Source: Methyloceanibacter sp. wino2 (GTDB lineage Bacteria; Pseudomonadota; Alphaproteobacteria; Rhizobiales; Methyloligellaceae). From it: a DNA stretch of 64,000 nt. The position numbers and the translations under genes were made by a program. The notes under the pieces are model-generated. The model worked only from the letters and a program-made list of their open reading frames with translations. It was not told the origin of the DNA and searched no databases. The stretch lies in assembly GCF_003071365.1 (NCBI RefSeq), contig NZ_CP028960.1:744001-808000 (forward strand). The letters are read 5' to 3'. This document shows positions 7,312 to 14,876 of this stretch, piece after piece (within the stretch, counting starts at the first letter, position 1; the number at the start of each line of letters is the position of its first letter).

Positions 7312-9069
7312 TCAGCAGGCTTCGGCGGCCATGGCACGAGGAACCGGTTCATCCGGGCGGCCGGAGACGGCCATCCAGGCGTCGTATTGGGACAGGAACA
7401 CGCGCCCGTTCAGATGCTGCAGGAGATGGGAGGCTTCGAGCCGGTCCATCACCGGGCCTTTCACTTCCGACAGATGGAAGCCGACACCCATGTCGGTCAG
7501 GCGCTCATTGATGGCCTCGAGGCTCTCCAGCGCCGAGTAATCGACGGCGTTCACCGCCGAGAACATCAGAACGACATTGCGGATGCCGCAACCCTCGGTC
7601 ACGCGCGCCAGGATCAGGTTCTCCAGGAAGCGGGCGTTGGCGAAGTACAGGCTCTCGTCGACACGGAGCATCAGGAGCCCCGGATCGGTCTCGACCGTGT
7701 GGCGGTTGATGTTGCGGAAGTGATGCGTGCCCGGCACGAGGCCGATCTCGGCCACGTGGGGTCGCGATGTCTTGTAGAGATGCATGAGCACCGAGATGGC
7801 AACGCCGGCGGCGACGCCGATCTCCACACCGAGCAACAGCGTCAGCAGGATGGTGGCGGCAACGGCGGAGAAGTCGGACTTCGAGTAGCCCCAGGTCTTC
7901 TTGAGGATCGACAGATCGATGAGGCTCAGCACGGCCACGATGATGGTTGCGGCGAGGGTCGCCTTCGGCAGGAAGTAGATCAGCGGCGTCAGCGCGACGG
8001 CGGCGATTGCCAAGCCGACGGCCGTGTAGGCGCCGGCCGCCGGCGTCTCGGCGCCGGCGTCGAAATTGACGACCGAACGCGAGAAACCGCCCGTCACCGG
8101 ATAACCGCCCGTGAAGGCCGCCCCGAGATTGGCGGCGCCCAAGCCGATCAGTTCCTGATCGGGGTCGATGTGCTGGCGCTTCTTGGCGGCGAATGTCTGG
8201 GCCACCGAGATGGACTCTACGAAGCCGATGATCGAGACGAGGATCGCCGGCACCGCAAGATCGGCGAGCAGGTCGGGAGAGAGCCCCGGCATGGTCAGCG
8301 GCGGCAGGCTCTGGGGCACTTCGCCGACGATCGATAGGCCGCGTCCGTTAAGGCTGAAGTACCAGGCCACCAGCGTCGTCACCACGACGGCCGCGATGGG
8401 TCCTGCCTTGGTGATGAGATCGGCGAGCTTCGGACCGAGACCGATTGATCGCAGGAACGGCTTCAGCCCCTTGCGCACCCAGAACAGGAACCCGATAGCC
8501 CCTGCCCCGATGGCGAGCGTAATGACATTGGTCTCGCCGAAATGCGTCACGAGCGAACCGATCATCTCGGGCAGCGTATGGCCGCCCGCGTCGACACCCA
8601 GGATGTGCTTCAGCTGACTGCAGGCGATCAGGATGCCCGAAGCGGTGATGAACCCGGCAATCACGGGATGGCTGAGGAAGTTCGCGAGGAACCCGAGCCG
8701 CAGCACGCCGAGCATTAGGAGAAAGCCACCCGACAGCAGCGCCAGCGTCAACGCCGCGACCACATAGCCGGCCGTGCCTTGTTCGGCCACCTGGCCGACG
8801 GCCGATGCGGTCAGCAGGGACACCACGGCCACGGGGCCGACGGCCAGGGCGCGGGACGTACCGAAGATCGCATAGAGGATGATCGGCACGATGGAGGCGT
8901 AGATACCGGCTTCCGGCGGCAGCCCCGCCAGCAGCGCGTACGCGAGCGACTGCGGGATCAGCATGATCGTCACGATCACCGCCGCGACCAGGTCGTTCGA
9001 GAACGTGGTGGCGTTGTACGTACGCCCCCAATCGAGGACGGGAATGAATTTGCGCAGCCGAGCGATCAT
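7312..9069 (-). CDS. SulP-family anion transporter, copy A
   Basis: A 585-aa SulP/SLC26-type permease with about 10-12 membrane segments (about 20-430), the AYALLAGLPPEAGIYAS signature near residue 45, and a C-terminal STAS domain (about 445-560, with SAVNAVDYSALESLEAIN). Members carry sulfate, bicarbonate or related anions. Placed last in a sulfide-oxidation operon, it may export sulfite or sulfate, or import an anion; direction is inference. It follows the SQR gene by 10 bases. It is nearly identical to the protein at 19405-21162 apart from a few positions and the last 15 or so residues. Confidence 0.9.
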   Translation of the reverse strand: MIARLRKFIPVLDWGRTYNATTFSNDLVAAVIVTIMLIPQSLAYALLAGLPPEAGIYASIVPIILYAIFGTSRALAVGPVAVVSLLTASAVGQVAEQGTAGYVVAALTLALLSGGFLLMLGVLRLGFLANFLSHPVIAGFITASGILIACSQLKHILGVDAGGHTLPEMIGSLVTHFGETNVITLAIGAGAIGFLFWVRKGLKPFLRSIGLGPKLADLITKAGPIAAVVVTTLVAWYFSLNGRGLSIVGEVPQSLPPLTMPGLSPDLLADLAVPAILVSIIGFVESISVAQTFAAKKRQHIDPDQELIGLGAANLGAAFTGGYPVTGGFSRSVVNFDAGAETPAAGAYTAVGLAIAAVALTPLIYFLPKATLAATIIVAVLSLIDLSILKKTWGYSKSDFSAVAATILLTLLLGVEIGVAAGVAISVLMHLYKTSRPHVAEIGLVPGTHHFRNINRHTVETDPGLLMLRVDESLYFANARFLENLILARVTEGCGIRNVVLMFSAVNAVDYSALESLEAINERLTDMGVGFHLSEVKGPVMDRLEASHLLQHLNGRVFLSQYDAWMAVSGRPDEPVPRAMAAEAC

Positions 9070-9079
9070 TTGTGGAGGA

Positions 9080-10759
9080 TCACTTCGCAGCTACCGAGAG
9101 GCGCTCGGGCTTGGCCATCCACTCCTTGCCCTTGAGCATGGCCCACCAGTAGATCGGCGGCAGCATCTTCTCCTTCAAAATCCAGGCGGCGCGGGAGGGT
9201 TTCGTCCCGTCGATGAAGAATTTCGGGAAGCTCGGCTTCAGCGCACCGCCATAGCCGAACTCGGCCAGCACGATCTTGCCGCGCTCGACTGTGAGCGGGC
9301 ACGAGCCGTAGCCGTCATATTGTGCCACCGCGGACCGGCCGGCGATATCGGCGACGATGTTCTCGGCGACTGTCGGGGCTTGTTTGCGGGCCGCGGCGGC
9401 CGTCTTCGCGTTGGGTGCGTTCATGACGTCGCCCAGGCTCCAGATGTTGTCGTAGGCCTTGTGGCGCAGCGTGGTCTGGTCCACATCGACCCAGCCGGCG
9501 GCATCGGCCAGCGGCGACACACGGATAAAGTCCGGCGCCGTCTGCGGGGGACAGACATGGATCATGTCGAAGTCCATGGTGACCGTGGTGGGGTCCGTGT
9601 CCGGCTTCGACACTTTGAAAGTTGCCGTCTTGGCCGAGCCGTCGATAGCAATGAGGTTGTGGAAGAAGTTCAGGTGCGCGCCGTACTTCTCGACGTATTT
9701 CATGAGCGCCGGCACGTAGTCCTTCACGCCGAACAGCACACCGCCGGCGTTGTTGAACTGGATGTCGATGTCCTTGAGGACGCCACGGCGGTACCAAGCG
9801 TCGGCCGACAGATACATGGCCTTTTGCGGTGCGCCGGCACATTTGATCGGCATGGGGGGCTGCGTGAAGATCGCCCGGCCCTTGTTCATGCGCTGGACCA
9901 GCTCCCACGTATACGGCGCAAGGTCGTAGCGATAGTTCGAGGTGACGCCATTGCGGCCGAGCGTCTCCTCGAGACCTTCGACGGCGCCCCAATCGAGCTT
10001 GAGACCGGGACAGACGACGAGGCGGTCGTATTTGACCACCCGGCAGCCATCCAGAATGACCGCGTCGTTCTCCGGCTCGAACGCGGCAACCGCGGCCTTT
10101 ATCCAGTGGACGCCGCTGGGAATGAGCGAGCCCATGGTCTTGGCCGTGTCCTGTGCTTGGAACACACCGCCGCCGACCATGGTCCAGCCCGGCTGGTAAT
10201 AATGGATCTCGGCGGGATCGATGATCGCGATATCGAGATCGGGACTACGCGCGTGCAGACTGGAAGCAACGGCAATGCCGCCGGCCCCGCCGCCAACGAT
10301 GACGATGTCGAACTTGGCATCGCCGGTGTCGGTCGGCGTCTTGCCGCCATTGGCGATGCGCCGCGCGACGCCGTTCATGTCGTAGCCTGCCGCCTTGGCC
10401 GCCGCCAAGATGTCCGACATGGGAAGCGCCTTGGACTGGCTCAGCGACCACAGCGTCACCGAGCGCGTACCCGTCCGGCAGTAGGCGAAGACGGGCCCCG
10501 GGAGCTCGCGCAGCGCGGTGCCGAACGCGACGGCATCCTCGTCCTGCACGAGCCCGGACTTGACGGGCAGATAACGGGCCTCGAGTCCGACCGCGTCGGC
10601 CGCCTCGTGGATCTCCTCGAAGGTCGGCTGATCCGCGCCCTCGCCGTCGGGGCGGTTGCAGACGATCGAGCGGAAGCCTTGCGCCTTGAGCTCGGCGATG
10701 TCGGCCGGTGAAATCTGGCTGCTGACCGACAGCGCGTCCGAGATGCGTTTCAGTTCCAT
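9080..10759 (-). CDS. sqr: DUF442 sulfurtransferase-like / type II sulfide:quinone oxidoreductase fusion, copy A
   Basis: A 559-aa fusion. Residues 1-110 are a DUF442 (TIGR01244, Blh-type) dual-specificity-phosphatase fold with a cysteine P-loop CRTGTRS (Cys94). Residues 150-559 are an FAD-dependent oxidoreductase with the dinucleotide motif DIVIVGGGAGG. The two cysteines characteristic of type II SQR (as in human SQOR) are present: IKCAGAPQKAMYL (Cys307) and YDGYGSCPL (Cys487). Expected role: membrane-associated oxidation of sulfide, electrons to quinone, sulfane sulfur to an acceptor, perhaps handled by the fused domain. It lies 19 bases after the hydrolase gene. Residues 228-477 are identical to copy B. 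Confidence 0.9.
   Translation of the reverse strand: MELKRISDALSVSSQISPADIAELKAQGFRSIVCNRPDGEGADQPTFEEIHEAADAVGLEARYLPVKSGLVQDEDAVAFGTALRELPGPVFAYCRTGTRSVTLWSLSQSKALPMSDILAAAKAAGYDMNGVARRIANGGKTPTDTGDAKFDIVIVGGGAGGIAVASSLHARSPDLDIAIIDPAEIHYYQPGWTMVGGGVFQAQDTAKTMGSLIPSGVHWIKAAVAAFEPENDAVILDGCRVVKYDRLVVCPGLKLDWGAVEGLEETLGRNGVTSNYRYDLAPYTWELVQRMNKGRAIFTQPPMPIKCAGAPQKAMYLSADAWYRRGVLKDIDIQFNNAGGVLFGVKDYVPALMKYVEKYGAHLNFFHNLIAIDGSAKTATFKVSKPDTDPTTVTMDFDMIHVCPPQTAPDFIRVSPLADAAGWVDVDQTTLRHKAYDNIWSLGDVMNAPNAKTAAAARKQAPTVAENIVADIAGRSAVAQYDGYGSCPLTVERGKIVLAEFGYGGALKPSFPKFFIDGTKPSRAAWILKEKMLPPIYWWAMLKGKEWMAKPERLSVAAK
9327..10078. repeat. 750-bp tract apparently identical to 21532-22283
   Basis: Reading base by base with a constant offset of 12205, I find no mismatch between this tract and 21532-22283. 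The sequence immediately on both sides differs at scattered positions, mostly third codon positions. The tract covers SQR residues 228-477. A sharply bounded identical block within otherwise diverged duplicates is the signature of recent gene conversion. Confidence 0.85.
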
Positions 10760-10778
10760 CAGCGCGTCTCCGCTTAGC

Positions 10779-11663
10779 TTAGAGGCCGTTGACCGGGACC
10801 TTCAGCATCGGCCGGCCGTCTTTGTCCTTCGGCACCTCGCCGCCGCGTATGTTCACCTGCAGCGAGGGGATGATCAGTCGCGGCATGCCGAGCGTCGCGT
10901 CGCGCTCGGTGCGGAACTTGATGAAGTCTTCCTTCGTCTTTCCGTTACCGACATGGATGTTGTTCTTCTTCTCCTCGGCGACCGTGGTCTCCCAGGCGTA
11001 CTCGCGTCCGCCCGGCGCATAGTCGTGGCACATGAAGAGGCGCATCTCGTCCGGCAGGCTCAGCACCTTCATGATCGAGTCGTAGAGGGTGCCGGCATCG
11101 CCGCCGGGGAAGTCGGCGCGCGCGGAACCGCCATCGGGCATGAACAACGTGTCGCCCACGAAGGCGGCATCGCCGATCACATGGACCATGCAGGCCGGCG
11201 TATGACCGGGCGTGTACATGGCGAACGCCTGCATGTTGCCGATGGTGTAGGTGTCGCCGTCCTCGAACAGGGCGTCGAACTGGCTGCCGTCGCGCTGGAA
11301 TTCCGTGCCTTCATTGAAGAATTTGCCGAAGGTCTCCTGCACGACCAGGATCTTCGAGCCGATGCCGAGCTTGCCGCCGAGCTCCTGCTGGATGTACGGC
11401 GCGGCCGACAGATGGTCGGCATGGGCATGGGTCTCGATGATCCATTCGAGCTTGAGACCGCGCTCCTTGATGCGGGCGATGATCTCGTCGGCACTGTCAT
11501 GGGTGATGCGGCCCGCCGCATAGTCGAGGTCCATCACGCTGTCCACGACGGCACAGGAGTTGGAGGTCGGGTCCTTGACGATGTAGCTGATGGTGTTGGT
11601 CGGCTCGTCGAAGAAGGATTCGACTTCCGGGTGGACGGTCATGTCGATCGGATAGTTCGTCAC
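10779..11663 (-). CDS. persulfide dioxygenase-like MBL-fold hydrolase, copy A
   Basis: A 294-aa metallo-beta-lactamase-fold protein with the metal-binding HAHADH motif, a second histidine in TPGHTPAC, the bridging aspartate in AFVGDTLF and a late histidine in FMCHDYAPGG. It resembles the ETHE1/Blh persulfide dioxygenases that oxidise glutathione persulfide to sulfite. The start is the GTG at 11661-11663, with AAAGGAC upstream; copy B has ATG at the same codon. It precedes the SQR fusion by 19 bases, consistent with consuming the persulfide that SQR makes. A dioxygenase role is inferred from family and context. Confidence 0.88.
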   Translation of the reverse strand: MTNYPIDMTVHPEVESFFDEPTNTISYIVKDPTSNSCAVVDSVMDLDYAAGRITHDSADEIIARIKERGLKLEWIIETHAHADHLSAAPYIQQELGGKLGIGSKILVVQETFGKFFNEGTEFQRDGSQFDALFEDGDTYTIGNMQAFAMYTPGHTPACMVHVIGDAAFVGDTLFMPDGGSARADFPGGDAGTLYDSIMKVLSLPDEMRLFMCHDYAPGGREYAWETTVAEEKKNNIHVGNGKTKEDFIKFRTERDATLGMPRLIIPSLQVNIRGGEVPKDKDGRPMLKVPVNGL

Positions 11664-11705
11664 GAGAATAGTCCTTTCCAAATTGGGTACCTGAACCTGG
11701 CCGGC

Positions 11706-11740
11706 TGGCGGGGCCCCGCGCGCTCAGCGCGCCGCCGGGA
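11706..11740 (-). promoter_or_regulatory. GC-rich intergenic hairpin
   Basis: A perfect GCGCGC-TCA-GCGCGC stem (11718-11732), extendable by flanking GGCGG/CCGCC, lies between the DUF2892 gene and the hydrolase gene. It lacks a T-tract, so it is more likely an mRNA processing or stabilising element, or a partial stop, than a full terminator. Confidence 0.4.
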
Positions 11741-11769
11741 CGCCCGGCCACAGCGGGCCATTCAAGTCT

Positions 11770-11979
11770 TCAGGCACACGTCTTCAGGCCAAAGATGCTG
11801 TAGATGGGGCAGACGCGAACGACGGCCACGATCAGCATCACCACCCCGACAATGGCCGCGCCATATTTCCAGACCGAAGTCTCAGCGAGCGGCAATCCGC
11901 TGAAAAACGCGAACCACAGCAAAACGAGGCCGAGTACTGCGCGGAAAATCCGGTCGATTGTGCCGACATTTGCGGTCAT
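11770..11979 (-). CDS. DUF2892 small membrane protein
   Basis: A 69-aa protein with two hydrophobic segments (about 10-30 and 38-56) and the DUF2892 pattern: an N-terminal NVGTIDRIFRAVLG and a C-terminal RVCPIYSIFGLKTC with a Cys pair. The family occurs alone or fused to rhodaneses such as YgaP and is common in sulfur-trafficking operons. The ATG has GAAAGGG about 8 bases upstream. It lies between the Crp/Fnr regulator and the hydrolase, all on the minus strand. The role is unknown; an accessory to periplasmic or membrane sulfane-sulfur transfer is inferred. Confidence 0.85.
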   Translation of the reverse strand: MTANVGTIDRIFRAVLGLVLLWFAFFSGLPLAETSVWKYGAAIVGVVMLIVAVVRVCPIYSIFGLKTCA

Positions 11980-12032
11980 GGCGGAGCCCTTTCAGGGTTG
12001 AGTTCCCCATGAAAATACCGGGTCCTGTGGAG

Positions 12033-12057
12033 CCTGTCGGTGACGTAGTCACACAGG
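12033..12057. promoter_or_regulatory. inverted repeat between regulator and DUF2892 genes
   Basis: CCTGT-N2-GTGAC-GTA-GTCAC-ACAGG forms a 10-bp dyad with one bulge, 23 bases beyond the Crp/Fnr stop and upstream of DUF2892. The GTGAC/GTCAC core resembles half sites used by the Crp superfamily, so it may be the regulator's own operator inside the operon. The spacing differs from canonical CRP sites. Confidence 0.35.
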
Positions 12058-12079
12058 CCCGCGACGGCTCGTAAGGGCC

Positions 12080-12745
12080 TCAAGCGGAGGCGGCCAGCCG
12101 CTCCAGGGCCGGGGTGTCGCTCAACGACACATGGCCTCGTGAGAGGCGGATCCAGCCGCGCTTCTGGAACTCGCTGAGCTGGCGGGAAACCACCTCACGG
12201 GCCGTGCCGAGCTCGGTCGCAAGCTGCTGGTGCGTCACCTCGAGCTCGCCGGAGCCTCCCGCAAGCCCGATAAGCCGGTCCGCCAGGCGCACGTCGATCT
12301 TGCCAAAGGCGACCTCGTCGATGACACGAAACAGGTCCGTGATACGACGCGCATAGGCCGCAAAAACGAAAGCGCGGAACTGCGGGGAGCTGGCGGCCAG
12401 CTCGTCGAACACCGCTCGTGGGATCGCCACGGCGGTCACGGCGGTCTCCGCCACGCCCTCGGCCGAATAGGCCTCATGGGCGAGCAGGCAGGCGGTGGTC
12501 AGGACACAGCTTTGCCCCGCCTCGACCCGGTAGAGCACGATTTCGCGCCCGCTTTCGGAGGTCTGTGAGACCTTCACTGTTCCTTCGATCAGGAGAAGCA
12601 AATTGTCGGGCTCGAGCCCCGGGCCGAAGATCTTGGTCCCGCCCGGAACCGACACCACCTGACTGCGGCTCACCAGGGCGTCCTTGATCCGCTCCGGGAG
12701 ACGGCTCAATCCCTCGAAACGCTCGATCCAGTTGGCGTCTTTCAT
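12080..12745 (-). CDS. Crp/Fnr-family regulator of the sulfur cassette
   Basis: A 221-aa regulator with an N-terminal cyclic-nucleotide-binding-type beta barrel (about 20-125) and a C-terminal winged helix with LEVTHQQLATELGTAREVVSRQL (about 165-195). It lacks the N-terminal cysteine cluster of FNR, so it should not carry an Fe-S cluster of that kind. Two cysteines sit close together in ESCVLTTACLL-type sequence (here QSCVLTTACLL, near residues 80-87), at the usual ligand region of the barrel. As first gene of the DUF2892-hydrolase-SQR-SulP set it is the likely local regulator, and the cysteine pair could sense persulfide (inference). Confidence 0.85.
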   Translation of the reverse strand: MKDANWIERFEGLSRLPERIKDALVSRSQVVSVPGGTKIFGPGLEPDNLLLLIEGTVKVSQTSESGREIVLYRVEAGQSCVLTTACLLAHEAYSAEGVAETAVTAVAIPRAVFDELAASSPQFRAFVFAAYARRITDLFRVIDEVAFGKIDVRLADRLIGLAGGSGELEVTHQQLATELGTAREVVSRQLSEFQKRGWIRLSRGHVSLSDTPALERLAASA

Positions 12746-12853
12746 CGAGAATGCTTTCTTCCAACTCGCTTGCCCAGCTCGGCACCGTGCCCGCGGCAGG
12801 CACAGCCGTGGTTTTAATAGACATTCGGCCCCGACGCGAGCGGTTCGACCGCG

Positions 12854-13897
12854 CTACGGCTTGAGCCGCTCGATGATGGCCTGCAGCGCCTCGATGGCCT
12901 CGGCCCGCTCGCGCTTCTTCAGGTCTAGCAGCACCTTGAAGCCGTCCTGCTCCTCCCGGATAACGGATCCTTCGCGCTCCAGATCCTCGTAAAGCCCGAG
13001 CACCTTGTAGCAGCGGACCGGTTCGGCGAATCCCTTGACCTTGATTGGCTCGCGCTCCTCCACGTCCACCTCGTCTTTGACGAGTGAGTAGGTCTCGTGA
13101 CCGATCAGAATGCTGTCGGTGTCTGCATGGAACTCGAGGCGCGCGGTGGCATTCACGCAGCTGCCGATGATGGTGTAGTCCATGCGCTCGTCACCGCCGA
13201 AATTGCCCACGGTGACGTAGCCGGTATTGATGCCCATGCGCAGGTGAAACGGCTCCGTGGCGCCGAGCTCCAGCCATTCCGTATGGAGCTCACTCAAGCG
13301 CCTGAGCATCGCCAGGGCCATGCGGACACAGGCGACCGCATCCTCCTTCACGCCCTTGGACTGGGGGTCGCCGAAGAACACCATGATGGCGTCGCCGATA
13401 TATTTGTCGATGGTCGCACCGTATTCGAGCGCGATATTGGTCATCTCCGTGAGGTAGCGATTGAGTAGGTTGGTGAGGTCCTCGGACTCCAACCTGTCGG
13501 TCGTCTCGGTGAAGTTCATGATGTCGGAAAAGAAGATCGTCAGCTTCTTGCGGCTAGAGGCGATTTCGACGTTCTGCGCGCCGGTGAAGATCGAGTGGTA
13601 GATCTGGGGCGACAAATATTTCGACAGCTTGGTCGCCAGCGCATCCAGCTCCTTGTTGTGCTTGGCAATGACCGTGTTGGCCTCTTTCTGCTCCTTGCTC
13701 AGCGCGTTGAGCTGTTCCTCATTGCGGTCGCTGAGGCGCATCAGCCGGCGCGTCGTGCGCAACAGCTTCTGATAGTCCTTGAGCAGGCCTTCGTAGAGCG
13801 TGCGGTCGCCAATGTCGGCGAAGCGGCCGTCGTCGAGGAGCTTCTGTGCCTCGACGATGACCTTCCCTTCGGCGGCAAAGAGATCGTCCGACGGCAT
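12854..13897 (-). CDS. class III adenylate/guanylate cyclase
   Basis: A 347-aa soluble protein. An N-terminal helical, coiled-coil-prone region (about 20-105) precedes a class III cyclase catalytic domain: LTIFFSDIMNFTETTD (first metal Asp), TIDKYIGDAIMVFFGDP (second metal Asp and a substrate-type Lys), and IIGSCVNATARLE (transition-state Asn/Arg). It should make cAMP or cGMP; the Lys favours ATP. Its ATG shares one base with the SiaC stop (TGATG), so it is translationally coupled to the SiaA/B/C-like genes. It takes the place held by the GGDEF enzyme SiaD in the Pseudomonas operon. Confidence 0.9.
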   Translation of the reverse strand: MPSDDLFAAEGKVIVEAQKLLDDGRFADIGDRTLYEGLLKDYQKLLRTTRRLMRLSDRNEEQLNALSKEQKEANTVIAKHNKELDALATKLSKYLSPQIYHSIFTGAQNVEIASSRKKLTIFFSDIMNFTETTDRLESEDLTNLLNRYLTEMTNIALEYGATIDKYIGDAIMVFFGDPQSKGVKEDAVACVRMALAMLRRLSELHTEWLELGATEPFHLRMGINTGYVTVGNFGGDERMDYTIIGSCVNATARLEFHADTDSILIGHETYSLVKDEVDVEEREPIKVKGFAEPVRCYKVLGLYEDLEREGSVIREEQDGFKVLLDLKKRERAEAIEALQAIIERLKP

Positions 13898-14286
13898 CAG
13901 CCCGCCATCTTTTCGAGATGGAACGCGGCGCTCTCGAGCTCCTCGCCGAATTCCTCGCCCAGCTCTTGCATCGTGTCGTCGTCGTTGTCGTAGAACCAGT
14001 AGACGTCCACGTCGGCGCCGTTCTTAGCGGCGTCCTCGAGCTTGTCCATCAGCATCATCACGGCCTTGGCGCTCGAGCTGTTCAAATAGATGAGTTCGAA
14101 GTCGAAACGGCAACGCCCCTCACCCAGCGAACCGAGATACTCGTCGAGCGCGTTGAAGACCGGCCGGTAAAACTCGGTCACGTCCTCTGGGTAGGATTCG
14201 CCCGACAGCTTCAGGTGATTGTTCGGATAGTCGAAGACCACGGCCGGCGTGCGGGAGGTCTGCTCAATGTTCAACGGATCGCGCAT
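13897..14286 (-). CDS. siaC: SiaC-family (DUF1987) regulatory phosphoprotein
   Basis: A 129-aa protein of the DUF1987 family. The motif LIYLNSSSAKAVMMLMDKLE contains the serine/threonine cluster phosphorylated by SiaB-type kinases, and the tail is acidic (YDNDDDTMQELGEEFGEE). In Pseudomonas aeruginosa, SiaC in its unphosphorylated form activates the diguanylate cyclase SiaD. The start is the ATG at 14284-14286 with GAGG 9 bases upstream; an upstream TTG is less likely. It sits directly before the class III cyclase, its probable partner here. Confidence 0.88.
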   Translation of the reverse strand: MRDPLNIEQTSRTPAVVFDYPNNHLKLSGESYPEDVTEFYRPVFNALDEYLGSLGEGRCRFDFELIYLNSSSAKAVMMLMDKLEDAAKNGADVDVYWFYDNDDDTMQELGEEFGEELESAAFHLEKMAG

Positions 14287-14297
14287 CAATTCGGACC

Positions 14298-14867
14298 TCA
14301 AATCGTCGCTCTCAAGGCAAAGAAGACGTGGTCGCCATCGACATCGGCGAAGTCGTACTCGATCGGCTTCGAGGCGCGACGCGCGATTTCCGTGAGGCCG
14401 AGCCCGGCCCCCTTGCTGCCTTGTTCGGGGTCGGCTCTAAGCTGTTCTTTGTAGAGAATCTTCAAGTCGTCCTTGCTCATGTTCCTCACTTTTTCAAGCC
14501 GCTCCGCAAGCCGCTCGACGTCCCCTTTGCGCACGAGATTACCGGCGCAGACCACGTAGTCATTGCCCTCGCGCCCGATGGTGAGGATGCCGTACCGCAT
14601 CTCCATGAGCGCGCCCTGTTCGTCCGCGGGTGGCATTTCCTGACGCGCCTTTTCGGCGGAATAGCGGATAATGTTTTGCATCTGCTCGACGAAGACGGCG
14701 AACACGCTGCGCAGGGTCTTGGTGTCGGCGTCATCGATGGTCAGCTTCTGCTTGAGCGCCTCCCCCACCCCGGACAGCACCGGCTCCGTCACATAGCCGC
14801 TATAGGCGAAGATCACGCCTTGGCGATGCAGCATCGACCGCAAGTCCATCAACTGGCCGGCTAGCAT
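14298..14867 (-). CDS. siaB: SiaB-family protein kinase (DUF6272)
   Basis: A 189-aa protein resembling SiaB, a histidine-kinase-like ATPase fold that phosphorylates SiaC. Features seen are the GVIFAYSGYVTEPVLSGVGE start, a FVEQMQNIIRYSAE helix matching the N-box region of GHKL ATPases, and GSKGAGLGLTEIARRA matching the glycine-rich ATP lid. AGGAGG stands 5 bases before the ATG. It follows the phosphatase gene by 9 bases and precedes siaC by 11. Confidence 0.88.
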   Translation of the reverse strand: MLAGQLMDLRSMLHRQGVIFAYSGYVTEPVLSGVGEALKQKLTIDDADTKTLRSVFAVFVEQMQNIIRYSAEKARQEMPPADEQGALMEMRYGILTIGREGNDYVVCAGNLVRKGDVERLAERLEKVRNMSKDDLKILYKEQLRADPEQGSKGAGLGLTEIARRASKPIEYDFADVDGDHVFFALRATI

Positions 14868-14876
14868 TGAGGCCTC

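Noticed and set aside
7387-8337. long plus-strand frames opposite both SulP genes
   Set aside because: They occur as near copies in both duplicates only because the SulP genes are duplicated; composition is typical of antisense frames.
8963-10711. 582-codon plus-strand frame opposite the SQR gene
   Set aside because: Antisense to a clear SQR with all catalytic motifs; no recognisable domain.
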